A model generated the notes under the pieces. It ran no database searches, was not told where the DNA came from, and saw only the letters and a list, made by a program, of their open reading frames with translations. Below are positions 17,781 to 26,337 of a stretch of DNA of 64,000 bases, one piece after another (positions within the stretch are counted from its first letter, which is position 1; the number at the start of each line of letters is the position of its first letter). The stretch covers positions 1-64,000 of the forward strand of contig JAIBEI010000007.1 of assembly GCA_019459055.1 (NCBI GenBank), written 5' to 3'. Source of the DNA: Thiobacillus sp. Its GTDB lineage: Bacteria > Pseudomonadota > Gammaproteobacteria > Burkholderiales > Thiobacillaceae. Made by a program: the position numbers and the translations under genes.

Positions 17781-19166
17781 TTAGAACGGCAACGCGAGGC
17801 CGGGCGCCGCTTCGTGAAACACGCGGCGGAAGTCGGCCTGGATCCGCTCCAGCGCGTCGGCGGTGTCGGCCTCGAAGCGCAGCACGATCACCGGCGTGGT
17901 GTTCGACGGGCGCGCCAGGCCGAAGCCGTCGGCGTATTCCACGCGCAGGCCGTCGAGGGTGATGATTTCCTGCGCATCCGGGAAGCGCGCAGATTTTTGC
18001 AGCGTGTCCATCAGCGCGTAATGCGCGCCCTCGGCCATCTTGATATTGAGCTCGGGCGTGTTCAGCGTGTCGGGCAGGCCATGCAGGGTGGCGTCGATGT
18101 CGGCCTGTTTGGAGAGGTATTCGAGCAGGCGCGCACCGGCATACATCCCGTCGTCGAAGCCGTACCAGCGCTCCTTGAAGAACACGTGGCCCGACATCTC
18201 GCCGGCCAGCAACGCGCCGGTTTCCTTCATCTTGGCTTTGATAAAGCTGTGCCCGGTCTTCCACAGCAGCGGGCGGCCGCCGCGCTCGCGGATCCAGCCG
18301 AACAGCTTGCGCGTGGATTTCACATCGAAAATGATTTCGGCGCCGGGATTGCGGGAGAGTACGTCGTCGGCGAACAGCATCAGCTGGCGGTCGGGGAAGA
18401 TGATGCTGCCGTCCTTGGTGACCACGCCCAGTCTGTCGCCGTCGCCATCGAATGCCAGGCCGATTTCAGCATCGCTGGTTTTCAGTGCGGCGATCAGGTC
18501 CTGCAGGTTTGCCGGCTGCGAAGGGTCGGGATGGTGGTTGGGGAAGTTGCCGTCGACCTCGCAGAACAGTTCCTCCACCTGGCAGCCCATGTCGCGGTAC
18601 AGCTTGGGGGCGAATGCGCCGGGCACGCCGTTGCCGCAGTCGATGATGATCTTCATCGGGCGGGCGAGTTTGACGTCGGAGACGATGCGCGTGAGGTATT
18701 CGCCGGCGATGTCGTATTCGCGGTAGCTGCCGGCGCCGTGCGCCAGATCGTTGTTCACCAGTCGCTCGCGCAGTTTCTGGATGGTGTCGCCCGACAGGGT
18801 TTCGCCGCCGAGCACCATTTTCAGGCCGTTGTAATCGGGTGGATTGTGGCTGCCGGTGACCATCACCGCGCTGTCCGTCTTCAATTGATAGGCAGCGAAA
18901 TACGTCATCGGGGTGGCGACCATCCCCAGGTCCACCACGCCGATACCGGCTTTCTGGATGCCGCGCGCCAGGGCCGCGGCCATGTCGGGTCCCGACAGAC
19001 GGCCATCGCGCCCGATGCAGATTTCGCGCTGGCCGCGCGCCACCGCTTCGGAACCGATGGCGTGGCCGATGGCCTCGACGATTTCCGCCGTGAAGGTCTT
19101 TCCAACGATGCCGCGAATGTCGTAGGCCTTGAAGATTTCCTTGGGGTATTCCACAGTGCACTCCAT
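17781..19166 (-). CDS. Phosphomannomutase/phosphoglucomutase (AlgC type)
   Basis: 461 residues with the four phosphohexomutase domains: FKAYDIRGIVG at the N-terminus, the phosphoserine loop VMVTGSHNPPDYNG, the Mg2+ loop AFDGDGDRLG and the sugar loop GEMSGHVFF. The C-terminal phosphate-binding loop is in RPSNTTPVIVLRFEA. Interconverts mannose- or glucose-6-phosphate and 1-phosphate and so supplies nucleotide sugars for envelope polysaccharides. It lies about 600 bases from the pga-like operon, on the same strand; a shared role in exopolysaccharide supply is plausible but not shown. It is followed closely by corA. Confidence 0.93.
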   Translation of the reverse strand: MECTVEYPKEIFKAYDIRGIVGKTFTAEIVEAIGHAIGSEAVARGQREICIGRDGRLSGPDMAAALARGIQKAGIGVVDLGMVATPMTYFAAYQLKTDSAVMVTGSHNPPDYNGLKMVLGGETLSGDTIQKLRERLVNNDLAHGAGSYREYDIAGEYLTRIVSDVKLARPMKIIIDCGNGVPGAFAPKLYRDMGCQVEELFCEVDGNFPNHHPDPSQPANLQDLIAALKTSDAEIGLAFDGDGDRLGVVTKDGSIIFPDRQLMLFADDVLSRNPGAEIIFDVKSTRKLFGWIRERGGRPLLWKTGHSFIKAKMKETGALLAGEMSGHVFFKERWYGFDDGMYAGARLLEYLSKQADIDATLHGLPDTLNTPELNIKMAEGAHYALMDTLQKSARFPDAQEIITLDGLRVEYADGFGLARPSNTTPVIVLRFEADTADALERIQADFRRVFHEAAPGLALPF

Positions 19167-19264
19167 GATTGATGTTGCGTAGATTCTACCTGTCAGCGTT
19201 CCGGCAGCCAGCCGAAACCGGTGAAATCGTCGTCCGGAGGCGAGCTGGACCGGCTGGTTGAGGC

Positions 19265-19696
19265 TTAATGCAGCACCACAGGCGGGGTGCGCATGGGCGG
19301 CGTGCCGCCGACCTGGAGCGGCGAGGCATGGTGCAGCACCATGCGCCAGCCGTCGGCTTCCCTGCGATACACATTGGTTGCCAGAATCGGCGGGCGCGGC
19401 TCGGTTTCCTGCCCGATGAACAGATATTCGCGCACGATGCGGACGACCTGGCCGGCCTCGCGTATTTCATGCGCGAGTTCGACCTGCACGCGGAACTGTC
19501 CGGCGGCCTCGAACATGCTGCGCCAACCGGCCGCCACGGCGGCGCGCCCGTCCAGCGGCGCGGCCAGCGGATGGATGCAGGCGATGCTGTCGTTATGAGC
19601 CCAGACCGCCATCATGGCGTCGAGGTTGCGCGCCTCGAAGGCGGCGTAGAAAGCGGCTTCGGCGGCTTCGGGTGTGGGGTAGGTGTGTTCGGGCAT
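19265..19696 (-). CDS. SnoaL-like/DUF4440 family protein
   Basis: 143 residues, NTF2-like cone fold: YPTPEAAEAAFYAAFEARNLDAM (helical start), AVWAHNDSIACIHPLAAPLDGRAAVAAGW (two parts), a beta region VVRIVREYLFIG and TNVYRREADGWRMVLHHASP at the end. Such proteins are small enzymes or binding proteins with no common reaction; no function is claimed. Upstream there is a tandem CGGATTGCG pair (19704-19721) in a short intergenic region. Confidence 0.82.
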   Translation of the reverse strand: MPEHTYPTPEAAEAAFYAAFEARNLDAMMAVWAHNDSIACIHPLAAPLDGRAAVAAGWRSMFEAAGQFRVQVELAHEIREAGQVVRIVREYLFIGQETEPRPPILATNVYRREADGWRMVLHHASPLQVGGTPPMRTPPVVLH

Positions 19697-19807
19697 GACT
19701 CTCGGATTGCGCGGATTGCGCGAAACAACCTGAATTGTAGCGAGGGAGACGCCAATTCATTCGAATATAGCCCGTCGTTGCGACCGCGGAGGAAGCGGAT
19801 ACGTCGA

Positions 19808-21475
19808 TCAGTAGAGCCAGATCAGGCTGGCGCCGAGATAGTCGCGGGTATACCCGCTGCCCCCGTTCTGGAAGGTACTGCTGTCGCTGCCGCCGGCATA
19901 CAGGCGCAGTCGCAGCATGGACGTGAGATCGCGTGCGGCAGACAGTTCCCAGGCGTAGAGGCCGTTGCTGTCTCCTGGGGTTTCCCACAACTTCCCCAAT
20001 GCCAGCCGGGCCTCGAGCAGCCAGCTTGCGGTTTCGTGCTCGGCGCGCGCCAGCATCTTGAGTTCACGGTAGCGTTCGGGGTTGTAGTAGCCACGATCGA
20101 TGGCCGGATCGGAATCGTTGAACCCCATGCCCTCAAGCCCGAGCACAATTCGGGGCTGTGCCGTCGTCAGGATGTGTTCGACACGACCGACCAGGCGCGT
20201 GCGCAGGTTGTCGTCGTCGAAGCGTAAGACGGCACCGCCCAGCGTGGCATTCCAGCGGGGTGCGAAGCGCCAGTCCATACTGGCTGAAAATGCCTTCAGC
20301 GTGACCTTGTTGTGAATGGCGTCGATGTTCTCGATCACCTCGTTGCCGGCTTCCAGGTCGATGCGCCAGAAATCTGCCGGAATCCACTTGCTTTGCAGCT
20401 TCCAGGCAGCCGTCTGCCAGCCGTCATAATCGCGCACGCCCAAGGTCAGAGCCGGCCAGAACAAGCCTTGTTCGGCATTGCCCAGGCGGGTGCCGGCTCT
20501 GGCCAGCAATTGGCGGCCTTTGATCCGGTTGCCGTTTTGCTCGATGCGGGCATCGCGCGCGGATACATCAAGTGAATAGCCTGCGGCAAAACGCTGTTGC
20601 CAGCCCAGGCGCAAGGCATGAACGTCGAGCTGGTCGCTGTCCCGGGATGTTTCGAATTCGCTGTACAGGGCGGAGGCGGTTTCCCGTTCGAGGATGCTGC
20701 GCAGGACATCGGCGTCGCGCCCCTCCATGTCGCCCAGTGTGGTGAGCGAGATATTCTCCAGCCCAGACCAGCGCAGGGCTGTTGCACGTTCGACCCGGGT
20801 GTCGCGTGCGAGCGCAGTATTGTTCTCAATGGCCGCCGCATAGGCAGAGACTGCCGCGAAATGGCGACCGCCATGGTTGAGCGCGCGGGCAAGGCCGATC
20901 TGTGCTTCCTTGTCATGCGGGTGCGCTTTCAGGATGGCGCGATAACGTGCGGCAGCTTCTTCATGCCGGTCAAGCCAGAGCAGCACACGCGCTTCGCCCT
21001 TGCGTGCCCTGAGATCGGTTGGTTCGGAAGACAGGGCGCGATATACGACGAGTGCTTCCTCAAGTTTGTTGCTCACGGAATACGATTCGGCGAGTCCGTG
21101 CAGGGCCTCGGTTCTTTGTGCGGGTACTTGTTGCGTCACTTCCTGAAACAGGGGTATGGCTTCTGCATGGCGGCCGCCCCAGGCGAGTTGCCAGGCCAGT
21201 GAAAGAAGCACGTCCTCCCGTCTTTGCGGAGCAACCTCGAACACCTGCTGGTACAGGTGGGCGGCAGAAGAGTGCCGGTCTGCCCAGGCATGGATACGTG
21301 CGGCCTCAATCAGCAGATCAGCCTGGCCGGGTTGTTCGGTCAGCAGAACGTCGTACACGGCGATCGCCTCGGCATAACGCTGCTGGTCAACCAGCATGCG
21401 GGCCTGGTTCAGGTCGGCGCCGAAGGCGGGAATACCCAGACTCAGTGCGCTGAGCAAAGACAGCATCTTGATCAT
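19808..21475 (-). CDS. PgaA-like TPR/beta-barrel exopolysaccharide export porin
   Basis: 555 residues. Signal peptide in the first ~20 (MIKMLSLLSALSLGIPAFGA). Residues ~22-300 are tetratricopeptide repeats (QRYAEAIAVYDVLLTEQPGQ, HAEAIPLFQEVTQQVPAQ, HEEAAARYRAILKAHPHDK). The remainder is a beta-rich outer-membrane barrel ending in YLGASLIWLY (aromatic C-terminus). The two-part design is that of PgaA, which exports poly-beta-1,6-N-acetylglucosamine across the outer membrane. At about 555 residues it is shorter than E. coli PgaA (about 800), so the TPR region is reduced. The ATG overlaps the pgaC stop by three bases. It is the last gene of the operon. Confidence 0.8.
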   Translation of the reverse strand: MIKMLSLLSALSLGIPAFGADLNQARMLVDQQRYAEAIAVYDVLLTEQPGQADLLIEAARIHAWADRHSSAAHLYQQVFEVAPQRREDVLLSLAWQLAWGGRHAEAIPLFQEVTQQVPAQRTEALHGLAESYSVSNKLEEALVVYRALSSEPTDLRARKGEARVLLWLDRHEEAAARYRAILKAHPHDKEAQIGLARALNHGGRHFAAVSAYAAAIENNTALARDTRVERATALRWSGLENISLTTLGDMEGRDADVLRSILERETASALYSEFETSRDSDQLDVHALRLGWQQRFAAGYSLDVSARDARIEQNGNRIKGRQLLARAGTRLGNAEQGLFWPALTLGVRDYDGWQTAAWKLQSKWIPADFWRIDLEAGNEVIENIDAIHNKVTLKAFSASMDWRFAPRWNATLGGAVLRFDDDNLRTRLVGRVEHILTTAQPRIVLGLEGMGFNDSDPAIDRGYYNPERYRELKMLARAEHETASWLLEARLALGKLWETPGDSNGLYAWELSAARDLTSMLRLRLYAGGSDSSTFQNGGSGYTRDYLGASLIWLY

Positions 21476-22740
21476 GCGTTTTCCTGCGAGAAATCCTTGC
21501 GCACGGTGCTCCAGCGAATCGATTTCCGCGAGGGTCGCCTGAATAGCCAGTGCAGGGAAATGAAGTTGGCCCATGCAAGGAGCATCCAGTACACAATCGG
21601 GTAATACACGGCGTAGGGATAGTATTTCAGCGAGCCGGGATCGTAGCGACGATCCAACAGGGTCCCGGTGAACAATTGCAGGATGGCGAGCGTTGCGATC
21701 ACCATGCCCCACAGATTGGGAATGGGGTGCGCACCCACCGGTGGATAGCCCGCGGCGTAGGATACGATCCACAGAGTGGTCAAAATCACGAAGCAGGCTG
21801 ACCACAGGATCGACAAAACAGACTCGATGAAGATCGGCCACATGCGGCGGTATTTCCAGTGCAGGATGACATCGTGGTGCTTGTGCAGCACCTGCATCAA
21901 TCCCCGCGACCAGCGGCGGCGCTGGCTGAACAGGTCGGACAGGGTGGAGGGCACCGTCATCCATACCAGTGCATGCGGTTCGTACCGAATGTCCCAGAAA
22001 CGCCGCTGCAATTTCCAGGTGAGTTCGATGTCCTCGGTCGGCATTTCCGGCGAGAAGCCGCCGACGTCGAGCAGGGCCGATTTGCGGAAGGCTGCCACCA
22101 CCCCGGACACCGTCATGATGCGTCCCCAGATGCGCTGCGAACGGCGCAGCAGGCTGACGATGGAGCTGAACTCGATCAGTTGCAGCCGGGCAAGGAAGGT
22201 GTCCACGTTCTTGACGCGCGGGTTGCCGGTCACGGCAGCGACCCGCGCATGTTCGAAGTGCGGCAGCATGTGGGTGAGAATGTCCGGCGCGGGTTCGGCG
22301 TCGGCATCCATGATGAGCACGATTTCGCCGTTGAGGCAGGGCAGGGCATCGTTCATGGCCATTGCCTTGCCTTCGTTCTGCTGCTTGACGATCAGCCGCA
22401 CCTGACCGCGTTTGACGTACGACTCGACGACACTGCGCGTGCCGTCGCTGGAGCCATCGTCGACCACCACCACTTCGTAATCGGGGTAGTCGATCGCGGT
22501 CGCCGCCGCCAGCGCGTTCCCGATCACCCGCTCCTCGTTGTGGGCGGGAATGAGTACTGAAACGCGGGGGTAGCGCGCAAGCTGCGCCGGTTCGCCACGG
22601 GTTTCCCAGCGATTGCGAAAAAACATCGCGGTCGTGATCCACATCACGCTTGTGACCATGGGGTACGCGGCAAAAAATAGAATGGCCAGCCAATAGAGCC
22701 AACTGTGCTGAATGGCTGCGAGAATATCGACCAGTGTCAT
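21472..22740 (-). CDS. PgaC-like family 2 glycosyltransferase (exopolysaccharide synthase)
   Basis: 422 residues. Two N-terminal membrane segments (about 13-40), a GT2 catalytic domain and three or four C-terminal membrane segments. The processive synthase signature is complete: DDGSSDGT (Asp94-95), DADAEP (145-147), TEDIELTW (Glu236-Asp237) and QRRRW (273-277). PgaC/IcaA polymerises UDP-GlcNAc into a beta-1,6 chain and moves it through the inner membrane with PgaD. The gene overlaps pgaD by four bases. The polymer cannot be fixed from sequence; GlcNAc is the usual product of this group. Confidence 0.88.
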   Translation of the reverse strand: MTLVDILAAIQHSWLYWLAILFFAAYPMVTSVMWITTAMFFRNRWETRGEPAQLARYPRVSVLIPAHNEERVIGNALAAATAIDYPDYEVVVVDDGSSDGTRSVVESYVKRGQVRLIVKQQNEGKAMAMNDALPCLNGEIVLIMDADAEPAPDILTHMLPHFEHARVAAVTGNPRVKNVDTFLARLQLIEFSSIVSLLRRSQRIWGRIMTVSGVVAAFRKSALLDVGGFSPEMPTEDIELTWKLQRRFWDIRYEPHALVWMTVPSTLSDLFSQRRRWSRGLMQVLHKHHDVILHWKYRRMWPIFIESVLSILWSACFVILTTLWIVSYAAGYPPVGAHPIPNLWGMVIATLAILQLFTGTLLDRRYDPGSLKYYPYAVYYPIVYWMLLAWANFISLHWLFRRPSRKSIRWSTVRKDFSQENA

Positions 22741-23144
22741 GCGGCTTTAGGCTGCGGTTGCAGCGCGTCAATGGGCGCCAGGAAATGTTTCTGCTCGGCT
22801 GTGCTCTCTATGGTGATCAGGTACGCCAGTTTGATCTGGTCGAAATTGGCACGAACTGGGCGCCCGGTCCAGTCCTGCTCGTAGGAAACCTCAACGACCT
22901 GCACCTGTTGTCTTGGCCCCTTGCGGCTGTAGATTTCCCGGTTATGCAATACCCAGTACAGCGTGATGATCGGCAGCAGTACCACGGCACTGGCAAGCAG
23001 CCAGACGATGTTGGACAGGGAATGGGATTTCTGTAGCAGGACCGCATACCAGAACCCACCAAAAAGGCACCAGCCCAATATGACCAGGATGGCATGCCAA
23101 ATTATATGGAGCGGCCCGGACAGGGCTGGTCGTTGGGAAGGCAT
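22737..23144 (-). CDS. PgaD-like inner-membrane protein
   Basis: 135 residues with two membrane segments (about 12-35 and 43-65), followed by WVLHNREIYSRKGPR, a basic region, and a cytoplasmic domain. This layout and the adjacent PgaC give the PgaD call: PgaD is the small partner that PgaC needs for polymer synthesis and that, in E. coli, binds c-di-GMP together with PgaC. Sequence resemblance alone would be weak. It starts only three bases after the PEP-CTERM gene stops and overlaps pgaC, so all belong to one transcript. Confidence 0.72.
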   Translation of the reverse strand: MPSQRPALSGPLHIIWHAILVILGWCLFGGFWYAVLLQKSHSLSNIVWLLASAVVLLPIITLYWVLHNREIYSRKGPRQQVQVVEVSYEQDWTGRPVRANFDQIKLAYLITIESTAEQKHFLAPIDALQPQPKAA

Positions 23145-23147
23145 CGT

Positions 23148-23936
23148 TCAGCTCCGGCGACGACGGATAGTCAGGCCGAAAGCGGCCAATCCGGCCAGCA
23201 TCAGCAAGGGAACCGAAGGTTCCGGAATCGGGCTGGTGAAGAGGTGGGGCTGCGGCACCAGCGCCCAATCGTCTGCCCCCGGCGTATACCAGGCCAGTTG
23301 AACGGCACCAGCTTCAAGACGCTCGTAAGCATCCAGCTGAAATCCATACAATCCGGTCGAGAGCTGCAGATCTTCGGGAAATCCCAGGCGCTCTCGTGGG
23401 TTGAGACCATCACGCAGGATGCTGAGTGAATTTTCGCCCGAGCCAAATAGGCTAAATCGGAAGCCGTCGTCGAAAAGCACGCTGAAGTTGTATGCGCCAG
23501 GTGTGGTGATGGCGATATAGCCCCAGAAACTGGATACCCAGTTGTCCTGGTTCTCCTCCGGCGTGTTGTTGAAAATGGGAGCAAGCAACGGCGTGCTCCA
23601 CGAGGCACCCCACTCGTCAATGAAACGCTGGTCGGCAAAATTGATCTGGTCGACGCGCGCCGTAAGGGTCTGCACGACGAAAGGATCGTTATCCGCGAGG
23701 CCCATGACCTGGGCGTGATCACCAAGCCCCCAGAGGCCGGTACCCCAGGACTGGTCGCCATAGAGATCACCGCGCCAATCGTCGATGACCTGCACCCAGG
23801 TGCTGTTGGCGCCGTCACCATTCTGATAGATGCCGTCATATTGCGGCGTGATCGGCAGCGCATGTGCCGTGGCAGTCAGCCCAAGCAGCAGCGGCAGGGA
23901 GAGTGCGTTGCGCAGGTTGAGCGGGTTCGGATTCAT
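23148..23936 (-). CDS. PEP-CTERM sorting-domain protein
   Basis: 262 residues. Signal peptide (LSLPLLLGLTATAHA, cleaved near residue 26) and a mature domain containing WGYIAITTPGAYNFSVLFDD. This stretch resembles a PA14-type carbohydrate-binding strand pair (weak). The C-terminus reads IPEPSVPLLMLAGLAAFGL followed by IRRRRS: a PEP motif, one membrane helix and an Arg cluster. That is the PEP-CTERM signal recognised by exosortase EpsH/XrtA-type enzymes, so the protein should be cut and exported to the surface or matrix. It is the first gene of the operon with pgaD-C-A homologues. No exosortase lies in this window, so one must be encoded elsewhere. Confidence 0.88.
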   Translation of the reverse strand: MNPNPLNLRNALSLPLLLGLTATAHALPITPQYDGIYQNGDGANSTWVQVIDDWRGDLYGDQSWGTGLWGLGDHAQVMGLADNDPFVVQTLTARVDQINFADQRFIDEWGASWSTPLLAPIFNNTPEENQDNWVSSFWGYIAITTPGAYNFSVLFDDGFRFSLFGSGENSLSILRDGLNPRERLGFPEDLQLSTGLYGFQLDAYERLEAGAVQLAWYTPGADDWALVPQPHLFTSPIPEPSVPLLMLAGLAAFGLTIRRRRS

Positions 23937-23973
23937 GGTGGACTCCAGATTTTTTCAGGGTTTGCTTAAGCAA

Positions 23974-23990
23974 TAGCAATTCCTGTTCCA
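23974..23990 (-). promoter_or_regulatory. Sigma-54 (RpoN) promoter of the PEP-CTERM/pga operon
   Basis: Minus-strand TGGAACAGGAATTGCTA fits the sigma-54 consensus TGGCACR-N4-TTGCW, with GG and GC twelve apart as required. The predicted start point is about 12 bases downstream, leaving a leader of roughly 28 bases before the ATG at 23936. GGAG precedes the ATG. A 12-base palindrome TTGCTTAAGCAA (23962-23973) lies at the start-point region. PEP-CTERM genes are known to be RpoN-dependent through PrsK/PrsR in other bacteria. Confidence 0.72.
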
Positions 23991-24207
23991 GTCTCTGGGC
24001 GCCCGCCTGCATGCAGAGAGGCGGTGCGAGAACGGAAATATCTGGCTCCGGGTGTTGTCGTTTCGACAGCGTCGGCAGAAAGGCGGCGACGATTATTCGG
24101 CGATGTTCACCGGAACGGCTTTTTCTTCTTCGGAGAACGTCCTCAACGACGACGCTGAGAGGTCGGCGCGGTCAGATACGAAATCACGGCAATCCGCGCT
24201 GCCGCCC

Positions 24208-24930
24208 TCAAAACCGCTCGTCCCCGCGCAGGTAGCGCCACTGCCCTGCCGGCAGCTTTCCCAGCGGGACGCGGCCAAGGCGGATGCGTTTCATCGACAG
24301 CACCTGCAGGCCGACGGCTTCGCACAGGTGCGCGATCTGTCCCGGTAGGGCGCCTTTCAGCGCCACCCGCAGGCGGGTTTCGTTTTGCCAGCTGACCTTG
24401 ATGGCGGGCGGGGTCTTGCCGTGGTAAGGGATGCCCCGGTTCAGCCGCTTGAGCCCGTTGGCGGCCAGTTCGCCCGCGACTTCGACGACGACTTCGTGCT
24501 CCAGGGAAGTGGCGTCTTCGGTCAGCTTGCGCGCCACGCGCCAGTCCTGGGTGAAGACGACGAGGCCGCTGGCATCGGTTTCCAGCAGCCCGCATAAAGT
24601 CAGTTGGGCGAAGTGCTTTTTCAGCGGACGCATGCCGGAGGTGTCCTCGGCCCACAGATTGGCGGAGGTGAGCAACTGCGACGCGGGCGGCTCGCCCTCG
24701 ATCGTGTGATAGCCGGGCGGTTTGTGCAGCAGCAGAGTGACCGGTTCGGCCTGGCTGGGGTCGGCCCGCGGGTCGATTTCGATGTGCTGGTCGGTGACGC
24801 GGAACTGCGGTTCCTCGACGACGACGCCGTCGACCCGCACCCAGCCGCCGGCGATGAATTGCTCGGCTTCGCGGCGCGAGCAGCCGCGCAGTTCGGCGAC
24901 GCGTTTGGCAAGGCGGACGGGTTCGGTCAT
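24208..24930 (-). CDS. RsuA-family rRNA pseudouridine synthase (RluF/RluB-like)
   Basis: 240 residues. S4 RNA-binding domain at the N-terminus (VRLAKRVAELRGCSRREAEQ) and a catalytic domain with LLHKPPGYHTIEGEPP and the active-site block LCGLLETDASGLVVFTQD. The Asp in ETDASGL corresponds to the catalytic Asp of the GRLDxxSxGLL motif; the usual GRLD is altered to GLLETD. The family converts uridine to pseudouridine in ribosomal RNA. Closest resemblance is to RluF/RluB-type enzymes, but the exact target base is not assigned. Downstream of the DUF3999 gene on the opposite side of a short gap. Confidence 0.85.
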   Translation of the reverse strand: MTEPVRLAKRVAELRGCSRREAEQFIAGGWVRVDGVVVEEPQFRVTDQHIEIDPRADPSQAEPVTLLLHKPPGYHTIEGEPPASQLLTSANLWAEDTSGMRPLKKHFAQLTLCGLLETDASGLVVFTQDWRVARKLTEDATSLEHEVVVEVAGELAANGLKRLNRGIPYHGKTPPAIKVSWQNETRLRVALKGALPGQIAHLCEAVGLQVLSMKRIRLGRVPLGKLPAGQWRYLRGDERF

Positions 24931-24957
24931 GGGATGGGTTGGTTCGGTGGGTTGAGT

Positions 24958-26337
24958 TCAGGTTTGGGGATTGTCGGACGATTTCATTTGCCGCATCACC
25001 GCCCATGCAACGCCGCCCAGCACCAGCACGCCGCCGATCAGCACAGCCCACAGCACCAGTGAGCGCGTGGAAGACGCACCCAGCGCCTGGCTGATGCGTG
25101 ACAGCTTGGCGGGCGGCTGCCGCGTGATGGACGCCAGGTTGACCCGCGCAGCCGGCAGTTTGTCTTCGGCGCCTGCGGTGTGGCCGGGAATCAGGCTGGC
25201 CAAGGGCAGCCGGGTCGTTTCGGCGCCGGCACGGCCGACTGCCAGGATGAAAGGGGGCGGGCCGCTGGCGACGAAGACCCATTCCTGCGGCAAGAGTAGC
25301 GCTGTCACGTGGGGTGTGCTGGCAAAAACGAAGTCGCCGGTCGCGGGCTCGATCCGCAGCTCGCGCACCGTGGCGCCGTTCAGCTCGAGCGGCGGGCCGA
25401 ATGATTCGCCGCCGTCCGCGTGAAGGCGATACGCGACGCCCGTGGCAAGCGCGCGCCAGGGTTCACCGCGCACGCTGCGGCCGCTGAGACGGACGGGAAC
25501 GAGGGTGTTGGCGTCGGCGGGGCGAATGTCGAGCGCTTGCAGCGGGGTTGCAAAGGGGAGCGCAATCACAAGGCCCTTGCCGTCCGGTTTGGCGGCCAAG
25601 GGCACAGCAAGCAGCCGGGCGCGCGCGGCGCTGGCAGCGGGGGTGATGCGCACGCCGCGCAAGCTGAAAGCCGCACCCGGCGGCCAGCTGATGCGCAGAT
25701 ATTCCTCTTCCAGATGCACGTCGGGCAGCGGCACCTGCAGACTACCCGGGCCGTCGGCGCCGAAGCGGAATACGGGAACGTCCTGCGCCAGGGTGCGCCA
25801 GTTTTTCAGGTCCTTGCTGGCGGAAACCGTCAGCGCGACCGGTTCGCCTGGGGCCAGTTCAGCATCCACCGTCAGTTCGGCCAGGGGCCCCTTGATTGGC
25901 CGGGTGTCCACCAGGGTGGCGATTTGTCGGGTGGCCGCGGCGGGTTCGGCGTTGGCGCCTTCGATCACGTGCACGACACTGCGGTCAGCGGTTTTTTCAA
26001 TGCGCAAACTCAGATTGCCGAGATTCTGTTGCGGGTGGGTGGCCATGACGGGATAAATCGGCCACTCCCGGGGCGCCAGGGCAATGCTCTCGTTGCGTTG
26101 AGGAATCGGCGCGATGGGCACGGATTGACCCTTGCCGTTGAACAGGCGCACGTCCGCAGCGTTGGCGGTCTGTAGGGCGGCGAGGGCTTCCCTGGGCAGG
26201 GCCAGGCGCTGCAGGCTGGCGTTGGGTATGGTCTCCACGCTGAAACGGATGGCGAAATCTTCTGGTTTTTCCACAGCGAGGGCGGCAGCCGTGTTGGTCA
26301 GCAGCAAAGCGCCAGCGAGGTGCGCGATGATTCTCAT
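24958..26337 (-). CDS. DUF3999 family membrane-associated protein
   Basis: 459 residues. Signal peptide (MRIIAHLAGALLLTNTAAALA), a large periplasmic beta-sandwich region, and one C-terminal membrane segment (VLWAVLIGGVLVLGGVAWAVM). The DUF3999 pattern LFNGKGQSVPIAP and the internal EEYLRISWPPG are present. It is translated directly behind DUF2339 (4-base overlap); the two families are regularly neighbours, and the pair may form an envelope complex. Function unknown. Confidence 0.85.
   Translation of the reverse strand: MRIIAHLAGALLLTNTAAALAVEKPEDFAIRFSVETIPNASLQRLALPREALAALQTANAADVRLFNGKGQSVPIAPIPQRNESIALAPREWPIYPVMATHPQQNLGNLSLRIEKTADRSVVHVIEGANAEPAAATRQIATLVDTRPIKGPLAELTVDAELAPGEPVALTVSASKDLKNWRTLAQDVPVFRFGADGPGSLQVPLPDVHLEEEYLRISWPPGAAFSLRGVRITPAASAARARLLAVPLAAKPDGKGLVIALPFATPLQALDIRPADANTLVPVRLSGRSVRGEPWRALATGVAYRLHADGGESFGPPLELNGATVRELRIEPATGDFVFASTPHVTALLLPQEWVFVASGPPPFILAVGRAGAETTRLPLASLIPGHTAGAEDKLPAARVNLASITRQPPAKLSRISQALGASSTRSLVLWAVLIGGVLVLGGVAWAVMRQMKSSDNPQT

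Noticed and set aside
19808-21475. Cellulose-synthase (BcsC) or alginate export (AlgK/AlgE) identity for the TPR/barrel protein
   Set aside because: The adjoining GT2 with a small two-helix partner follows the PgaC-PgaD pattern, and no BcsA PilZ or alginate genes are present; the match is still only by architecture.
23148-23936. PEP-CTERM gene as a lipoprotein or ordinary exported enzyme
   Set aside because: The C-terminal PEP motif, single hydrophobic helix and final Arg cluster match the exosortase sorting signal; there is no lipobox.
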